Source: Reyranella sp. CPCC 100927
GTDB taxonomy: Bacteria > Pseudomonadota > Alphaproteobacteria > Reyranellales > Reyranellaceae
NCBI RefSeq assembly: GCF_007859315.1
Contig: NZ_VOHA01000013.1
Coordinates: 1-64,000 of the forward strand
Direction: 5' to 3'
DNA: 64,000 bases
The notes beneath the pieces were generated by a model. The model saw nothing but the letters and a program-made list of their open reading frames with translations. It ran no database searches and was not told the DNA's origin. The position numbers and the translations under genes are program-made. Below are positions 1 through 8,673 of the stretch, piece by piece (position 1 is the first letter of the stretch; the number at the start of each line of letters is the position of its first letter).

Positions 1-54
1 CAGTCTTGAATCAACTTTTCCCGCAAAAGGGAATCCCCTAAATGTCAACACGAC

Positions 55-1137
55 CTAGTTCGGCCCGCCCCATGTCCCGCGCGTCGCACTGGTATCGCAG
101 AGCGTGGGCGCAAAAATCGCTTTCTTGAGGTGATGAGCAGCCGTCGATGCACGTGCGGCAATATCGCCGGTGGGCGCTGCACCGGCGCGCGCAATGATGC
201 ATCGCACCGATGTCGGCGTCTCGCCGAAGCGGGCCCTGAATTGCCGATTGAAGTAGGAAATGTCGTCGAAGCCGGCAGTGCCGGCGATGTCGATGATGCG
301 CCATGACGCGACATGCGGATCGGACAGCAGCGCGTGTGCGTAACGCAGGCGGCGGTCCAGCACATGCTGGCTGAAGGTGCGGCCGGTGCGTTCCAGCAAC
401 CGGTGCACATAGCGTCGCGATACGCCGAGCTTGGCCGCCAGCGTGCCGACCGTGAACAGCGGCTGGTTGAAATGGCGGTCCATGGCTGCCAGCACGGTTT
501 GCACGCGCGCGGCCTGGACACCGCGGGCGGCGATCACTTCGCGGGCGTCGGATGTCGGGCCGAGGACGGCGGCGAACAGGTCCAGCAGGTGAACACCGAT
601 GCTATGCAGCAACGCCGGCTCGGGGGCCGCCTCAAGGGTTTCCAGTCCGGCGAGGTAGTGATCCAGCAGATGCAGTGTGGGCCTGCTGTGCAGCAGGCCG
701 GTTGCGTCGTGCGGCCGACGGACGAGCCCACGCAGCGCAGCGGGATCGACACCGATGTTGCGGATGCGGATCCGTTCACCCTGGGGCGAGGTGGTACGGC
801 ACGCGCGCGTGTGGTCAAGGACGTAGCAGGCGCCGGGATCGGCCGAATAATCCAGTCCGGCTTGGCGCGCATGCACCGTGCCGCGGTGGATGAGATGCAG
901 TGACAGCTGGTCCTGTTGGCGGAAGGTGAATTCGTACGGCGAGCGGTCGACGGTGCCGGCCCGGACGGGGCCGAAGCACCGTATGGTGAAGTCGAAGTGG
1001 GGTGCGCCACCGCTGCAATCGACGATCTCCGCCTTCATGGCGGTGCGACAGAACTCCTCGCGAAAGTAGGCAACGCGAACCGATGCCGGAATCGTTTCGC
1101 TCGAAACGCGCGACAAGAAAGGGAGGCCTTGGTCCAT
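55..1137 (-). CDS. AraC-family transcriptional regulator
   Basis: A 360-residue DNA-binding regulator. The C-terminal third carries the two AraC helix-turn-helix units: the first near residues 229-250 (LAAKLGVSRRYVHRLL) and the second near 281-312, ending in the family signature around FNRQFRARFGETPTSVR. The N-terminal 200 residues resemble the AraC-binding-like (cupin) sensing region of one-component activators, so it probably responds to a small ligand. I start it at the ATG at 1137, where similarity to the family begins; the frame stays open further upstream but that part is low-complexity Arg-rich sequence. It is not in an obvious operon: the next gene on this strand ends at 1280, 142 bases upstream. 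Target and ligand cannot be inferred. Confidence 0.85.
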   Translation of the reverse strand: MDQGLPFLSRVSSETIPASVRVAYFREEFCRTAMKAEIVDCSGGAPHFDFTIRCFGPVRAGTVDRSPYEFTFRQQDQLSLHLIHRGTVHARQAGLDYSADPGACYVLDHTRACRTTSPQGERIRIRNIGVDPAALRGLVRRPHDATGLLHSRPTLHLLDHYLAGLETLEAAPEPALLHSIGVHLLDLFAAVLGPTSDAREVIAARGVQAARVQTVLAAMDRHFNQPLFTVGTLAAKLGVSRRYVHRLLERTGRTFSQHVLDRRLRYAHALLSDPHVASWRIIDIAGTAGFDDISYFNRQFRARFGETPTSVRCIIARAGAAPTGDIAARASTAAHHLKKAIFAPTLCDTSATRGTWGGPN

Positions 1138-1279
1138 CGATCCAATCCGGCGGTCAACATGCGCTGCCACGCAAAAAACAGAGCCCCTCTGGTGCTCCGC
1201 ACAGGCAGCCGTGCACGCTATCAATCGGCGGTGGGGTCGTCTTGGACGATAGGGAAATGCGACCAAGCCCGGGGTGAAA

Positions 1280-2095
1280 TCACGCCGGGCGCCAGGCCCC
1301 GTCCTTGAACACCAGGCGCACCGTCTTGCGCTGGCGCGTCTTGCTGTTGGTCTCGGTGACGATGATGGCCTGCGCATCCGGCGCCCAGGCGACGTCGTAG
1401 GTCAGGCCATCGGGCTCTCCGCTGGCCTCCCATGCAACTTTCTCCGGCGTGGCGCGCGCGGGCGTGATGCGCACCACTTCCAGCGTGCGGCCCACCATCT
1501 GCGAATCGTGCCAGGAGAACGCGCGGCCGCGGTCGGGCGATACCACCGGCCGTTCCAACATCGCGGTCATGGTGCCGGTCGTGGCGGAGATCAGATAGTA
1601 ATAGACGTCCTCGTACTCCTGGACGCGGACGACGTAGTAGCCGATCGTCGCCAGGAACGAATCGAACAGGTGCGCGCGCCGCGCTTCCATGCCCAGGCTG
1701 CCGTAGTCGAACAGTTTCAGCACCTTGTCGTTGCCGATCGCCAGCATCAGGATCGGGCCGGTGCGGCCGACGCGTTGCACCGGCTGCGGCGGCCGTCCGC
1801 TCGAGATCGGCAGCGGCGGGACGGTGCCCAGCCGCCGGGCTTCTTCCGGCCAGTCACGATCGGGCGTGATCGGCGCGATGATCCCGTCGTGGCCCTTCAC
1901 CGCCTGGGCCAGCGTCTGCGGCGATGCCCAGCCGCCCGGGTTGCCGTCATCGATTACCGCGTTGTGGCCGGCGGCGAACGGCGGCACATGCGGTGCCGGC
2001 GGTTGCTGGGCCGATGCGATGGCGGGCAGGGCCAGCGCGGCGACAGCAGCGGCGATGAGCGCCGCGCGGCGCGTCGGGGGATGGATGCGCGACAT
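1280..2095 (-). CDS. Secreted protein of unknown function
   Basis: A 271-residue protein with an N-terminal export signal: Arg-rich start (RIHPPTRRAAL), a hydrophobic alanine-rich stretch and an AxA-like cleavage site near residue 29 (ASAQ). The mature part has no motif I recognise; it contains a Tyr-rich stretch (EYEDVYYYLISATTG) and ends in Lys/Arg-rich beta-strand-like segments (TRQRKTVRLVFKDGAW). It follows the LprI/RsiV-like secreted protein on the same strand with only about 25 bases between them, so both are probably co-transcribed and act in the periplasm. Confidence 0.7.
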   Translation of the reverse strand: MSRIHPPTRRAALIAAAVAALALPAIASAQQPPAPHVPPFAAGHNAVIDDGNPGGWASPQTLAQAVKGHDGIIAPITPDRDWPEEARRLGTVPPLPISSGRPPQPVQRVGRTGPILMLAIGNDKVLKLFDYGSLGMEARRAHLFDSFLATIGYYVVRVQEYEDVYYYLISATTGTMTAMLERPVVSPDRGRAFSWHDSQMVGRTLEVVRITPARATPEKVAWEASGEPDGLTYDVAWAPDAQAIIVTETNSKTRQRKTVRLVFKDGAWRPA

Positions 2096-2120
2096 GGAAG
2101 CTCCGGGGCGTTGTCGTTGC

Positions 2121-3182
2121 CTAGCGTACCTTGTCGGCCAGCGGTCCGTCGCGCCGGATCAGCGACGCGATACGCTCGTAGGGCAGCGACACTGAATAGG
2201 GGCCCGAGACGTACGGACCGACTTCGTACGTGTTGAACTCGATATCGATCCGATCGGCGCGGGCGATCCAACGACGATCTTCGAGCAGCAGCTTCAGCAG
2301 CTTGGCCGGCTGCAAGGCCTCGTCGAAGCCCGGCTGCTCGCGAAACTGCCGGCGCAGGTCGGCCTGCACCAGCGGCAGGATCTTGCTCTCGAAGCCGCGC
2401 ACGAAGATGTCCGTGGGGGCGATCAGCCGGCCGGTCGGGACATCGACCATGATCGTCGTGAGGTAGCCGACCGGATGGGCGCCGCCGAGATAGACGTTGC
2501 GGGCGCCGATGATCGTCGCCAGCCGGGGAGTCGCAAACAGCAGCGTGTAGTCGAATTCGCGACTCCAGCGCTGGGTGCGGCCGGGAGCCGCGTCGCTACG
2601 GTCAGGCTTTTCGAACATGGCGTCGGCTGCCTGGGTGAGCCGGGTGTTGGCTTCTTTGTAATCGATCCCGGGACGTTCAAAGCGCGGATAGACGGCGGAG
2701 AACGCGTAGCGGATGCCGGGCACCGAGCCGCTCTCGGTGCGCGCGTGCTCGGCGATGTAGGGATAGCTGTCGCCCGTCGGCAGGACGCGCAGCCATTCCG
2801 TGCGGCGACGCGTACGCGAGAGGACGCATTCCTGCCGGTCGAGTGCACCGGCACCGGTGACGGTATCCACCGTCTCGGTGGCGCACACCCGATTGTGCGC
2901 GGCGCGCCATGACTCCTGGTCGTTGCGCAGGTGATTGCGCGCCGGCGCTGACAGCGTCTGGGACAACTGGTCGTAGGCCGCCGCGATGTCCTTGTCGGCC
3001 GCGCTCTGGCGGGCCTGCACGCAGGCGGTTTTTGCCGCCACCGTCGTCGCTTTGGCGCAGTCGGCTGCCGAGGGAACCTGCGCCTGGGCTGGCGCGGCGG
3101 TTGCCGCCAAGGCCAGCGCCATGATCACGGCCTGGCGCATATTCACCCACATCGCGTGTACATCCTTCGAATACTCAAACAC
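2121..3182 (-). CDS. Secreted LprI-like and RsiV-like (DUF3298) protein
   Basis: A 353-residue exported protein (about 343 if the second ATG, MWVNMRQAV, is used; that start puts the signal peptide at the N-terminus). After the signal peptide ending near AQAQ, residues about 38-100 look like the LprI lysozyme-inhibitor-type helical region, with paired cysteines (DCAKA, KTACVQA). The C-terminal 200 residues resemble the DUF4163/DUF3298 fold of RsiV: a GAHP segment and the ending with FNTYEVGPYVSGPYSVSLPYE. RsiV itself binds lysozyme, so a cell-envelope or lysozyme-sensing role is possible, but there is no sigma factor beside this gene. It heads a two-gene unit with the secreted protein at 1280-2095. 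Confidence 0.72.
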   Translation of the reverse strand: MFEYSKDVHAMWVNMRQAVIMALALAATAAPAQAQVPSAADCAKATTVAAKTACVQARQSAADKDIAAAYDQLSQTLSAPARNHLRNDQESWRAAHNRVCATETVDTVTGAGALDRQECVLSRTRRRTEWLRVLPTGDSYPYIAEHARTESGSVPGIRYAFSAVYPRFERPGIDYKEANTRLTQAADAMFEKPDRSDAAPGRTQRWSREFDYTLLFATPRLATIIGARNVYLGGAHPVGYLTTIMVDVPTGRLIAPTDIFVRGFESKILPLVQADLRRQFREQPGFDEALQPAKLLKLLLEDRRWIARADRIDIEFNTYEVGPYVSGPYSVSLPYERIASLIRRDGPLADKVR

Positions 3183-3333
3183 ACTGAAGTGTGTGATCGC
3201 TCATTTTGCCTCAAATATGGCATACCACGATGGGGTCGACCGCGTCGTGCGACATGAAGGCCGATGGCGGCGGGCGTTGCTTAACAAAAAAACACAATAC
3301 TGCCGATGACGGTCGGACGGACGGCGGGGGACA

Positions 3334-4104
3334 ATGACGCCCATGATGGGATCTGGCAGCACAATGCAATCACCGGCATCGATGGTCGCGGAAGCGAAAC
3401 CGCACGTGCTGCTGGTCGAGGACGACGCCGAAATCTCCCGGATGTTGATGGGCGTGCTGTCGGAAAGCGGCTTCGGTGCGTCCGCCGTCGGGTCTGCAAT
3501 CGCCATGGATGCGGTCCTGGCGCGGCGGCCGGTCGATCTCGTCGTGCTCGACGTCATGCTGCCGGGCGAGGACGGCTTCAGCATCTGTCGCCGGCTGCGG
3601 GCATCCTCGGATGTGCCCATCATCATGGTGACGGCGCGCGGGGAGGATATCGACCGGATCATCGGCCTGGAAACCGGCGCCGACGACTATGTCTGCAAGC
3701 CGTTCAACTCGCGCGAGCTGGTGGCGCGGATCCGGGCGCTGCTGCGGCGGGCCGGCAGCAGTCGCCAGGGCGACCGCCATCGCGCGCGCCTGCTGCGCTT
3801 CGCCGGCTGGCAGATCGATCCGGCGACGCGCCAGCTGCACGACCCGGAAGGGGTCCGTGTCGCCATGACGAGCGTGGAGTTCGACCTGCTGGCCGCCTTC
3901 TGCCGCAATCCCGGCCGGGTGCTCTCGCGCGAACTGCTGATCGAATTGACGCATAGCGGACTGGCAAGCCCGGTCCAGCGCAGCATCGACGTTCATGTCA
4001 GCCGCATCCGGCAGAAGATCGAGCCCGATCCCGACGACCCCAGCTTCATCAAGACGGTCCGCCTCGGCGGCTACGTGTTTACGCCGCCGGTGGAGGAGGC
4101 CTGA
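3334..4104 (+). CDS. OmpR-family response regulator
   Basis: A 256-residue two-component response regulator. The receiver domain (about residues 24-138) shows the acidic pair D30/D31, phospho-acceptor D73 in VVLDVMLPG, T100 and K122 in YVCKPF. The C-terminal half is an OmpR/PhoB winged-helix DNA-binding domain (LTSVEFDLLAAFCRNPGRVLSR type, ending VRLGGYVFTPP). The ATG at 3334 is preceded by a GGGGGA ribosome-binding site; ATGs at 3346, 3364 and 3382 are alternatives because the first 20 residues are poorly conserved. Its stop overlaps the start of the histidine kinase gene by one base (TGATG), so the two are translationally coupled. The MipA-type gene just downstream is a likely target. Confidence 0.93.
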   Translation: MTPMMGSGSTMQSPASMVAEAKPHVLLVEDDAEISRMLMGVLSESGFGASAVGSAIAMDAVLARRPVDLVVLDVMLPGEDGFSICRRLRASSDVPIIMVTARGEDIDRIIGLETGADDYVCKPFNSRELVARIRALLRRAGSSRQGDRHRARLLRFAGWQIDPATRQLHDPEGVRVAMTSVEFDLLAAFCRNPGRVLSRELLIELTHSGLASPVQRSIDVHVSRIRQKIEPDPDDPSFIKTVRLGGYVFTPPVEEA

Positions 4105-5468
4105 TGCGGCTTGCTCACCGCCTGATGCCGCACGGCATCACCGGCCAGATCACGGCCATCGTCGCGCTCGCCGTGCTGCTCGGCGGCGGACTCGCCTGGT
4201 TTTTGCTCGTCCTTGTCCTGGGCAATCCTGCCTCCAGGAACAGTGACGGTGCGTCGGTGTCGCAGATCGCCACCATTACCTCCCTGGTTCAGGCGGCGCC
4301 GACGCCGGCGGAGGCCGAGACGATCGTCGCCACCGCGCGACTCGCCGGCATCGGGGTGACGCGCATCGCCCTGGCCGATCTCGATCGGCTGACGCGCCGC
4401 GCGGATCTGCCGATCGCGGCGCGGTTGGTCGCGCGCCAGTTGGCGGTGGGATGGGATATCGAGATCATCGGCGGCATCGACCATCAGCCCGACGCGACAT
4501 TTCAGGCAGCCGTCAGGGTCGACGACCAATGGGCGCTGTTGTTCGATGCGCCGACATTGGCGAGCGCTGCCTGGCGGACCGTCGTGTCGCTCATGGCGAT
4601 CATTCTGATCATCATGGTCTTGTTCGTGCTGTTCCTGTCAATCTACGCCGTGCGCTGGATCATCGCGCCGCTGTCCGCCGTCGGTGCCGCCGCGCAATCC
4701 TTCGGGCGCGCGCCCGAAGACGATCAGGCGGATGCCGGCCGCGGTGTGAACCGCCGGGGACCACGCGAGATCGGGCAGGTGGCGGATGCCCTCAACGACA
4801 TGCGCACCCGGATCCGGGCGCTTCTCGATGATCGCCGGCGCATGCTCGCCGCCATCAGCCACGACCTGCGCACACCGCTGACCCGATTGCGGCTGCGCGG
4901 TGAGCGCGTGGCCGAGCCCGAGGTGCGGGACGGCATTCTGCGCGAGGTCGCGTCGATCAGCCGGATGCTCGACGAGACGCTGGAGTACCTGCGCCCGGGC
5001 GTACAGGATGAAGGCATGGCGCGGGTGGACCTGCCGAGTCTCCTGCAGACGATCAGCGCCGAATTTGCCGATGTCGGTCACGCCGTTGCCTATGAGGGGC
5101 CGGTGCGACTCACCTGGACCTGTCGGCCGAGCGCCTTGTCGCGCGCCATCAGCAACGTGGTCGACAACGGCGTCAAGCACGGTTCAGGCGTTCTGATCGC
5201 CCTGCGCGCGATCGACGACCGGATGGTGGAGATCGACGTTTCCGACGATGGGCCCGGCATCTCCGCTGCCGTGCGGGAGCGGGTGTTCGAGCCGTTCTTC
5301 AAGGGCGACAGCGCCCGCGGTGCGGCGGCGCGCAGCGGCTTTGGCCTGGGTCTTTCGATTGCACGCGACGTCATCCGGGATCACGACGGCAGGATCGCGC
5401 TTCTCGATCGTCTGCCGAATGGCCTCATCGTCAGGATGTCGCTGCCGCGCTGTCCGTTGCCGGCCTGA
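4104..5468 (+). CDS. EnvZ-type sensor histidine kinase
   Basis: A 454-residue inner-membrane sensor kinase, partner of the response regulator it overlaps. Order: transmembrane helix about 17-40, periplasmic loop of about 120 residues, second helix about 160-183, HAMP-like linker, dimerisation domain with the phospho-acceptor His253 in AISHDLRTPLTRLRLR, then a HATPase domain with an N box (NVVDNGVKHG) and G boxes (DDGPGI, GFGLGLSIARDVIRDHDG). Length and architecture match the EnvZ/RstB group. The signal cannot be read from the sequence. Confidence 0.93.
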   Translation: MRLAHRLMPHGITGQITAIVALAVLLGGGLAWFLLVLVLGNPASRNSDGASVSQIATITSLVQAAPTPAEAETIVATARLAGIGVTRIALADLDRLTRRADLPIAARLVARQLAVGWDIEIIGGIDHQPDATFQAAVRVDDQWALLFDAPTLASAAWRTVVSLMAIILIIMVLFVLFLSIYAVRWIIAPLSAVGAAAQSFGRAPEDDQADAGRGVNRRGPREIGQVADALNDMRTRIRALLDDRRRMLAAISHDLRTPLTRLRLRGERVAEPEVRDGILREVASISRMLDETLEYLRPGVQDEGMARVDLPSLLQTISAEFADVGHAVAYEGPVRLTWTCRPSALSRAISNVVDNGVKHGSGVLIALRAIDDRMVEIDVSDDGPGISAAVRERVFEPFFKGDSARGAAARSGFGLGLSIARDVIRDHDGRIALLDRLPNGLIVRMSLPRCPLPA

Positions 5469-5489
5469 CGCCACCGCCGGAAACATCTC

Positions 5490-5503
5490 TTAACGTAACT
5501 TAA
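5490..5503 (+). promoter_or_regulatory. Candidate response-regulator binding site upstream of mipA-like gene
   Basis: TTAACGTAACTTAA is an AT-rich island in GC-rich surroundings, with repeated TAAC units about 5 bases apart, located 60 bases before the MipA-type gene and right behind the two-component genes. OmpR-family regulators bind tandem direct repeats of this kind; the assignment to the neighbouring regulator is inference. Confidence 0.35.
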
Positions 5504-5562
5504 AACAGCCCGCGCCGGCTGGTCTCTATGGTCACGGTCCTCGCTCGACCCATAGGGACCCC

Positions 5563-6417
5563 ATGCCGAAGATGTTCTCGATCATCGCGCCGCCGGTGCG
5601 CAAGCGACTGCCGTTCGCGATTGTGCTCGCGGGCACCTGGCTCGTCATGGTCACGATTGCACCGCAGGCGTCGGCGCAGGGCGTGAGCCTGCCGGAAGGC
5701 AGCGACGCCGTGCCGGACGCGCGTCCGGCAAAAGGGAATTGGCGCGTCGCGGTTGGTGCCGGCGTCCGGTTGCGACCGAGCTATGAAGGATCGGACAGGT
5801 TCAAGGTTTCGCCGGTGCCGTTCGTCTCGGTCGACTGGAAGGATCGTATTTTCCTCGAACCGGAGCGCGGTCTGGGCGTCTACGCCCTGCGCACGGAGAA
5901 CCTGCGGCTGGGGATGTCGATCGGCATGGCGCCGGGCCGTTCCAAGGACGACGACCGTCGGCTGCGCGGTCTCGATAAGATCGGCCCCGGTGCCCGCGGC
6001 CGTGTATTCGGGTTCTATACCATCGGCATGCTGCGGCTCGGCCTCGACGTCACCAAGGATTTCGGCGGCGGGGATGGCCTGATGATCCGGCCCAGTGCCG
6101 CCCTGCAGGTTCCGCTCACCGACTCGCTCAAGCTGTCGACCGGTGCCTCTCTCACCTGGGCCAACGATAAACACATGCAGGCCTTCTTCGGCATTTCGCC
6201 ATCGCAAGCCCAGCAGACCCGCTACCAGCGCTTCGATGCCAAGGCCGGCATCAAGAGTGCCGATCTGCAGGTCGGGCTCGCCTGGGCCATGTCCGAGCAC
6301 TGGTTCATGCAGGCCAATGTCGGTCTGAAGATCCTGCTGGGTGACGCCGCCGACAGTCCGCTGACGCGAAAGCGCGTGGCGCCATCGGCCGGCGTGGTCC
6401 TGGGCTACAGGTTCTGA
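5563..6417 (+). CDS. MipA/OmpV-family outer-membrane protein
   Basis: A 284-residue beta-barrel-type protein of the MltA-interacting (MipA/OmpV) family. It has a long N-terminal signal peptide (about residues 1-39, ending SAQG), then repeated amphipathic strands: GAGVRLRPSYEGSDRFKVSPVPFVSV is the typical start of the barrel and the chain ends in an aromatic residue (LGYRF), as expected for insertion into the outer membrane. In the family, members link to murein hydrolase complexes or act as porin-like envelope-stress proteins. It lies 94 bases after the kinase gene in the same direction, an arrangement common for two-component systems that control MipA. Confidence 0.85.
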   Translation: MPKMFSIIAPPVRKRLPFAIVLAGTWLVMVTIAPQASAQGVSLPEGSDAVPDARPAKGNWRVAVGAGVRLRPSYEGSDRFKVSPVPFVSVDWKDRIFLEPERGLGVYALRTENLRLGMSIGMAPGRSKDDDRRLRGLDKIGPGARGRVFGFYTIGMLRLGLDVTKDFGGGDGLMIRPSAALQVPLTDSLKLSTGASLTWANDKHMQAFFGISPSQAQQTRYQRFDAKAGIKSADLQVGLAWAMSEHWFMQANVGLKILLGDAADSPLTRKRVAPSAGVVLGYRF

Positions 6418-6447
6418 CCGTTGTCGCCCGATGGGGAGCCGCGGTCC

Positions 6448-6864
6448 GTGCGCACGCATGTCGTGTTTGTCTCCGGCCACTTCCCGCCCGAGCCCGGCGA
6501 GGCGGCCGCCGTCGGCCCCGGACGCCACGGCAGGCTTCTGGCCGCCTTTCTGGCCGACAATCTGCCGGTGTATGGCTTCACGGCAGCGGCGCCCGAGGCC
6601 GAGGACTGGGGATGGCGCATCGATCTTGAGCATGCGGCGTTCCCGTTGTGGGTCGGCTGCGGCAACGACAGGGAGATCGAGAACGGCTTCTTGTGTTTCA
6701 TCGAGCCGTCCAGGCCGCGCATTCGCCGCTGGCTGAGAACGATCGACACCACCGGGCCGGTCGGGCGCGTGGCCGACGCCCTGCGCGCGATCCTGAAAGG
6801 CAGCGGCAAAATCGCACGATTGCGCTGGCGGGCGCCGGGTGAAGCGCACACCCTGAGTCCATAG
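6448..6864 (+). CDS. Small conserved-looking hypothetical protein
   Basis: A 138-residue soluble protein starting at GTG 6448 (RTHVVFVSGHFPPEPGE); GGGGAG lies about 8 bases upstream. A longer start at TTG 6421 is possible. I do not recognise the family. The first strand HVVFVSG and the motif GHFPPEPGE, together with several Trp residues (EDWGWRID, FPLWVGCGND), suggest a compact alpha/beta domain. No membrane segments and no signal peptide. It follows the MipA-type gene by 30 bases and may share its transcript. Confidence 0.6.
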   Translation: MRTHVVFVSGHFPPEPGEAAAVGPGRHGRLLAAFLADNLPVYGFTAAAPEAEDWGWRIDLEHAAFPLWVGCGNDREIENGFLCFIEPSRPRIRRWLRTIDTTGPVGRVADALRAILKGSGKIARLRWRAPGEAHTLSP

Positions 6865-6872
6865 AATTTACG

Positions 6873-6892
6873 CAATTGCGAATCAATCGCAA
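6873..6892 (+). promoter_or_regulatory. Fur-like palindromic operator upstream of fecI-type gene
   Basis: The 20-base sequence CAATTGCGAATCAATCGCAA contains the inverted repeat TTGCGA-N5-TCGCAA. Nearly the same sequence recurs at 8626-8645 in front of the TonB receptor gene. Position ahead of a FecI-type sigma gene and the shared core suggest an iron-responsive repressor (Fur or a relative); the identity of the repressor is inferred. Confidence 0.55.
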
Positions 6893-6983
6893 CAACGCTA
6901 AAACCCGCGTCGGATGACGCGGGGCAGCCGACAGTGTGCCTTGGTCGTCCTGTCGACAAGGAGACGGGGCAGGCGACGAGGGC

Positions 6984-7523
6984 ATGGCGGCGGCTGACAA
7001 AACCTCTCTGCTCGCCCTGCTGGCCGCCCATTACGGCGACCTGCTGCGCTATCTCACGCGCCGGCTGGGCAGCGCCACGACGGCGGCCGACGTCGCCCAG
7101 GACACGTACCTGCGCCTGCGCGGCGCCGCGACAGTGTCCGACATCGCCAACCCACGCGCCTATCTCTTCCAGGTCGCCGGCAATCTCGCCACCGACCGGT
7201 TGCGCAGCGACCAGGCCCACCAGCGGCGCCTGTCGCACCTCGCCCAGCATGCCGAGCGGGTGGAGCGGCGCGATCCGGAGGTGACGCTCGACTACAAGCA
7301 ACGCATCACCCGGCTTGCCCAGGCGATCGACGAACTGCCGCCGCGCTGCCGCGAGGTGTTCCTGATGCACCGGTTCGATGGCCTGTCGCATCCGGACATC
7401 GCCGCCCGTCTGGGCATTTCCCGCAGCATGGTGGAGAAGCACGTCATGAAGGCGCTGGCGCATTGCCGCGACCGCCTGAGCGATCCGCCGGAAACGCCCC
7501 TTTCCCCGCCAGGAGGGACATGA
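6984..7523 (+). CDS. fecI: FecI-type ECF sigma factor
   Basis: A 179-residue extracytoplasmic-function sigma factor. Region 2 spans roughly residues 12-75 (HYGDLLRYLTRRLGS, DVAQDTYLRLRG) and region 4 roughly 115-165 (IDELPPRCREVFLMHRFDGLSHPDIAARLGISRSMVEKHVMKAL), the helix-turn-helix and KHVMKAL ending typical of the FecI subgroup that directs transcription of TonB receptor genes. I start it at ATG 6984 (MAAADKTSLLALL), after GACGAGGG; the frame continues upstream without family similarity. Its stop overlaps the FecR start by four bases (ATGA), and a FecA-type receptor follows, so this is a complete surface-signalling set. Confidence 0.9.
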   Translation: MAAADKTSLLALLAAHYGDLLRYLTRRLGSATTAADVAQDTYLRLRGAATVSDIANPRAYLFQVAGNLATDRLRSDQAHQRRLSHLAQHAERVERRDPEVTLDYKQRITRLAQAIDELPPRCREVFLMHRFDGLSHPDIAARLGISRSMVEKHVMKALAHCRDRLSDPPETPLSPPGGT

Positions 7524-8563
7524 GGGACAGGCCATCGAGTTTCGTCTTGAAGACGTCGCAAGACTGTAGCGGACCATTGAGCACACGCCGGATGCCTGAC
7601 AGCCCACACGCCGACATCGACCAGCAGGCGCTGGCCTGGTTCGTGCGCCTGCAGTCGGGTGCGACCTCGGCCGACGAGCGGGCAGGGTTCGACGCGTGGA
7701 TCGCGCGCGATCCGGCGCATCGTCGCGCCGTCGACCGGCTGGCCGCTCTGTGGTCCGACCTCGACGCCGTTGCCGATCCGCGCCGCATTGTCGTGCCGTT
7801 GCCGGCGGCGCGTGCGGCGCCGGGTCGTTTCATGCCCTCGCGCCGCCAGTTCCTGGCCGCCGGTACGGCCGCGGCCGCGTGTGCGGGCTTGGCATACTGG
7901 ACCGGGGCCACGGCGTTTTTGACCAGCGACTTCCGTACCGCGACGGCCGGGCGACGCCGGGTCGACCTGCCTGATGGCTCGCAGGTGGAGCTGGATGCCG
8001 ACACTGCGATCGCGGTCGATTTCACGACGGCGCGACGGCGGGTCGACCTGCAGCAGGGCCGGGCCTACGTCTTCGTCGCCGATGCCGACAGCCGCCCGTT
8101 CGACGTGGTCTGCGCCGATGGCGTGACCACGGCGCAGAGCGCTGCTTTCGTCGTTCATCGGCGGGCACGCGACGTTGCCGTCGCGGTGGTGGACGGCACA
8201 GCGTCCGTCGCCTGGCCGCGTCGTGCGGTGTCGACGACCGAAGCGCGCCTGTTCGCCGACCAGCGCCTGGCCTATGGCCCGACCGGCCTGGGTGCCGTCG
8301 AAAACACCACCGGTCGGTCCGACCTGGCATGGCGCAACGGTCGCCTGGTGTTCGAGGACCAGCCGCTGCGTCAGGTGATCGCCGACCTCAACCGCTATCG
8401 CGAGGGGGCTATCGTCGTGCTGGATAGCGGGCTGCTCGACCTGCGCATCAGCGGCACGTTCGACATCCGTCAGCCCGACCGCGTGCTGGATGCGATCCGC
8501 AGCACATTGCCGGTGCGGTCGGTCGCGCTCACCCGTTTCCTGGTCGTGCTGCGCGCGGCCTGA
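7520..8563 (+). CDS. fecR: FecR-type anti-sigma / signal transducer
   Basis: A 347-residue inner-membrane regulator that holds the ECF sigma factor and relays the receptor signal. The N-terminal cytoplasmic part (about residues 25-100) has the FecR start ALAWFVRLQSGATSADERAGFDAWIARDPAHRRA with its Trp pattern; a twin-Arg-preceded hydrophobic segment (SRRQFLAAGTAAAACAGLAYW) forms the membrane anchor near 110-132; the periplasmic FecR domain follows (VDLPDGSQVELDADTAI). ATG 7520 is directly preceded by AGGAGG and overlaps the sigma stop; ATG 7592 (MPDSPHADID) gives a length closer to the family and is a real alternative. Confidence 0.88.
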   Translation: MRDRPSSFVLKTSQDCSGPLSTRRMPDSPHADIDQQALAWFVRLQSGATSADERAGFDAWIARDPAHRRAVDRLAALWSDLDAVADPRRIVVPLPAARAAPGRFMPSRRQFLAAGTAAAACAGLAYWTGATAFLTSDFRTATAGRRRVDLPDGSQVELDADTAIAVDFTTARRRVDLQQGRAYVFVADADSRPFDVVCADGVTTAQSAAFVVHRRARDVAVAVVDGTASVAWPRRAVSTTEARLFADQRLAYGPTGLGAVENTTGRSDLAWRNGRLVFEDQPLRQVIADLNRYREGAIVVLDSGLLDLRISGTFDIRQPDRVLDAIRSTLPVRSVALTRFLVVLRAA

Positions 8564-8625
8564 AATTTTCGTGCCGGCAGGTGAGGAGGCACGGGGCGGC
8601 ATCCGTCTTGGCACTGATCATTATG

Positions 8626-8645
8626 CAATTGCGTATCAGTCGCAT
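8626..8645 (+). promoter_or_regulatory. Fur-like palindromic operator upstream of TonB receptor
   Basis: CAATTGCGTATCAGTCGCAT repeats the element at 6873-6892 with few changes (core TTGCG-N6-TCGCA). It lies 28 bases before the chosen receptor start, which argues that translation begins downstream of it, at ATG 8674, and that the receptor has its own iron-controlled promoter in addition to read-through from fecIR. Confidence 0.55.
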
Positions 8646-8673
8646 ATTGCGCAAGGTGCCGGGGGCGAGATTG

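Noticed and set aside
1-54. Short hairpin TTCCC-N6-GGGAA after the AraC gene
   Set aside because: A five-base stem without a T-tract is too weak to call a terminator.
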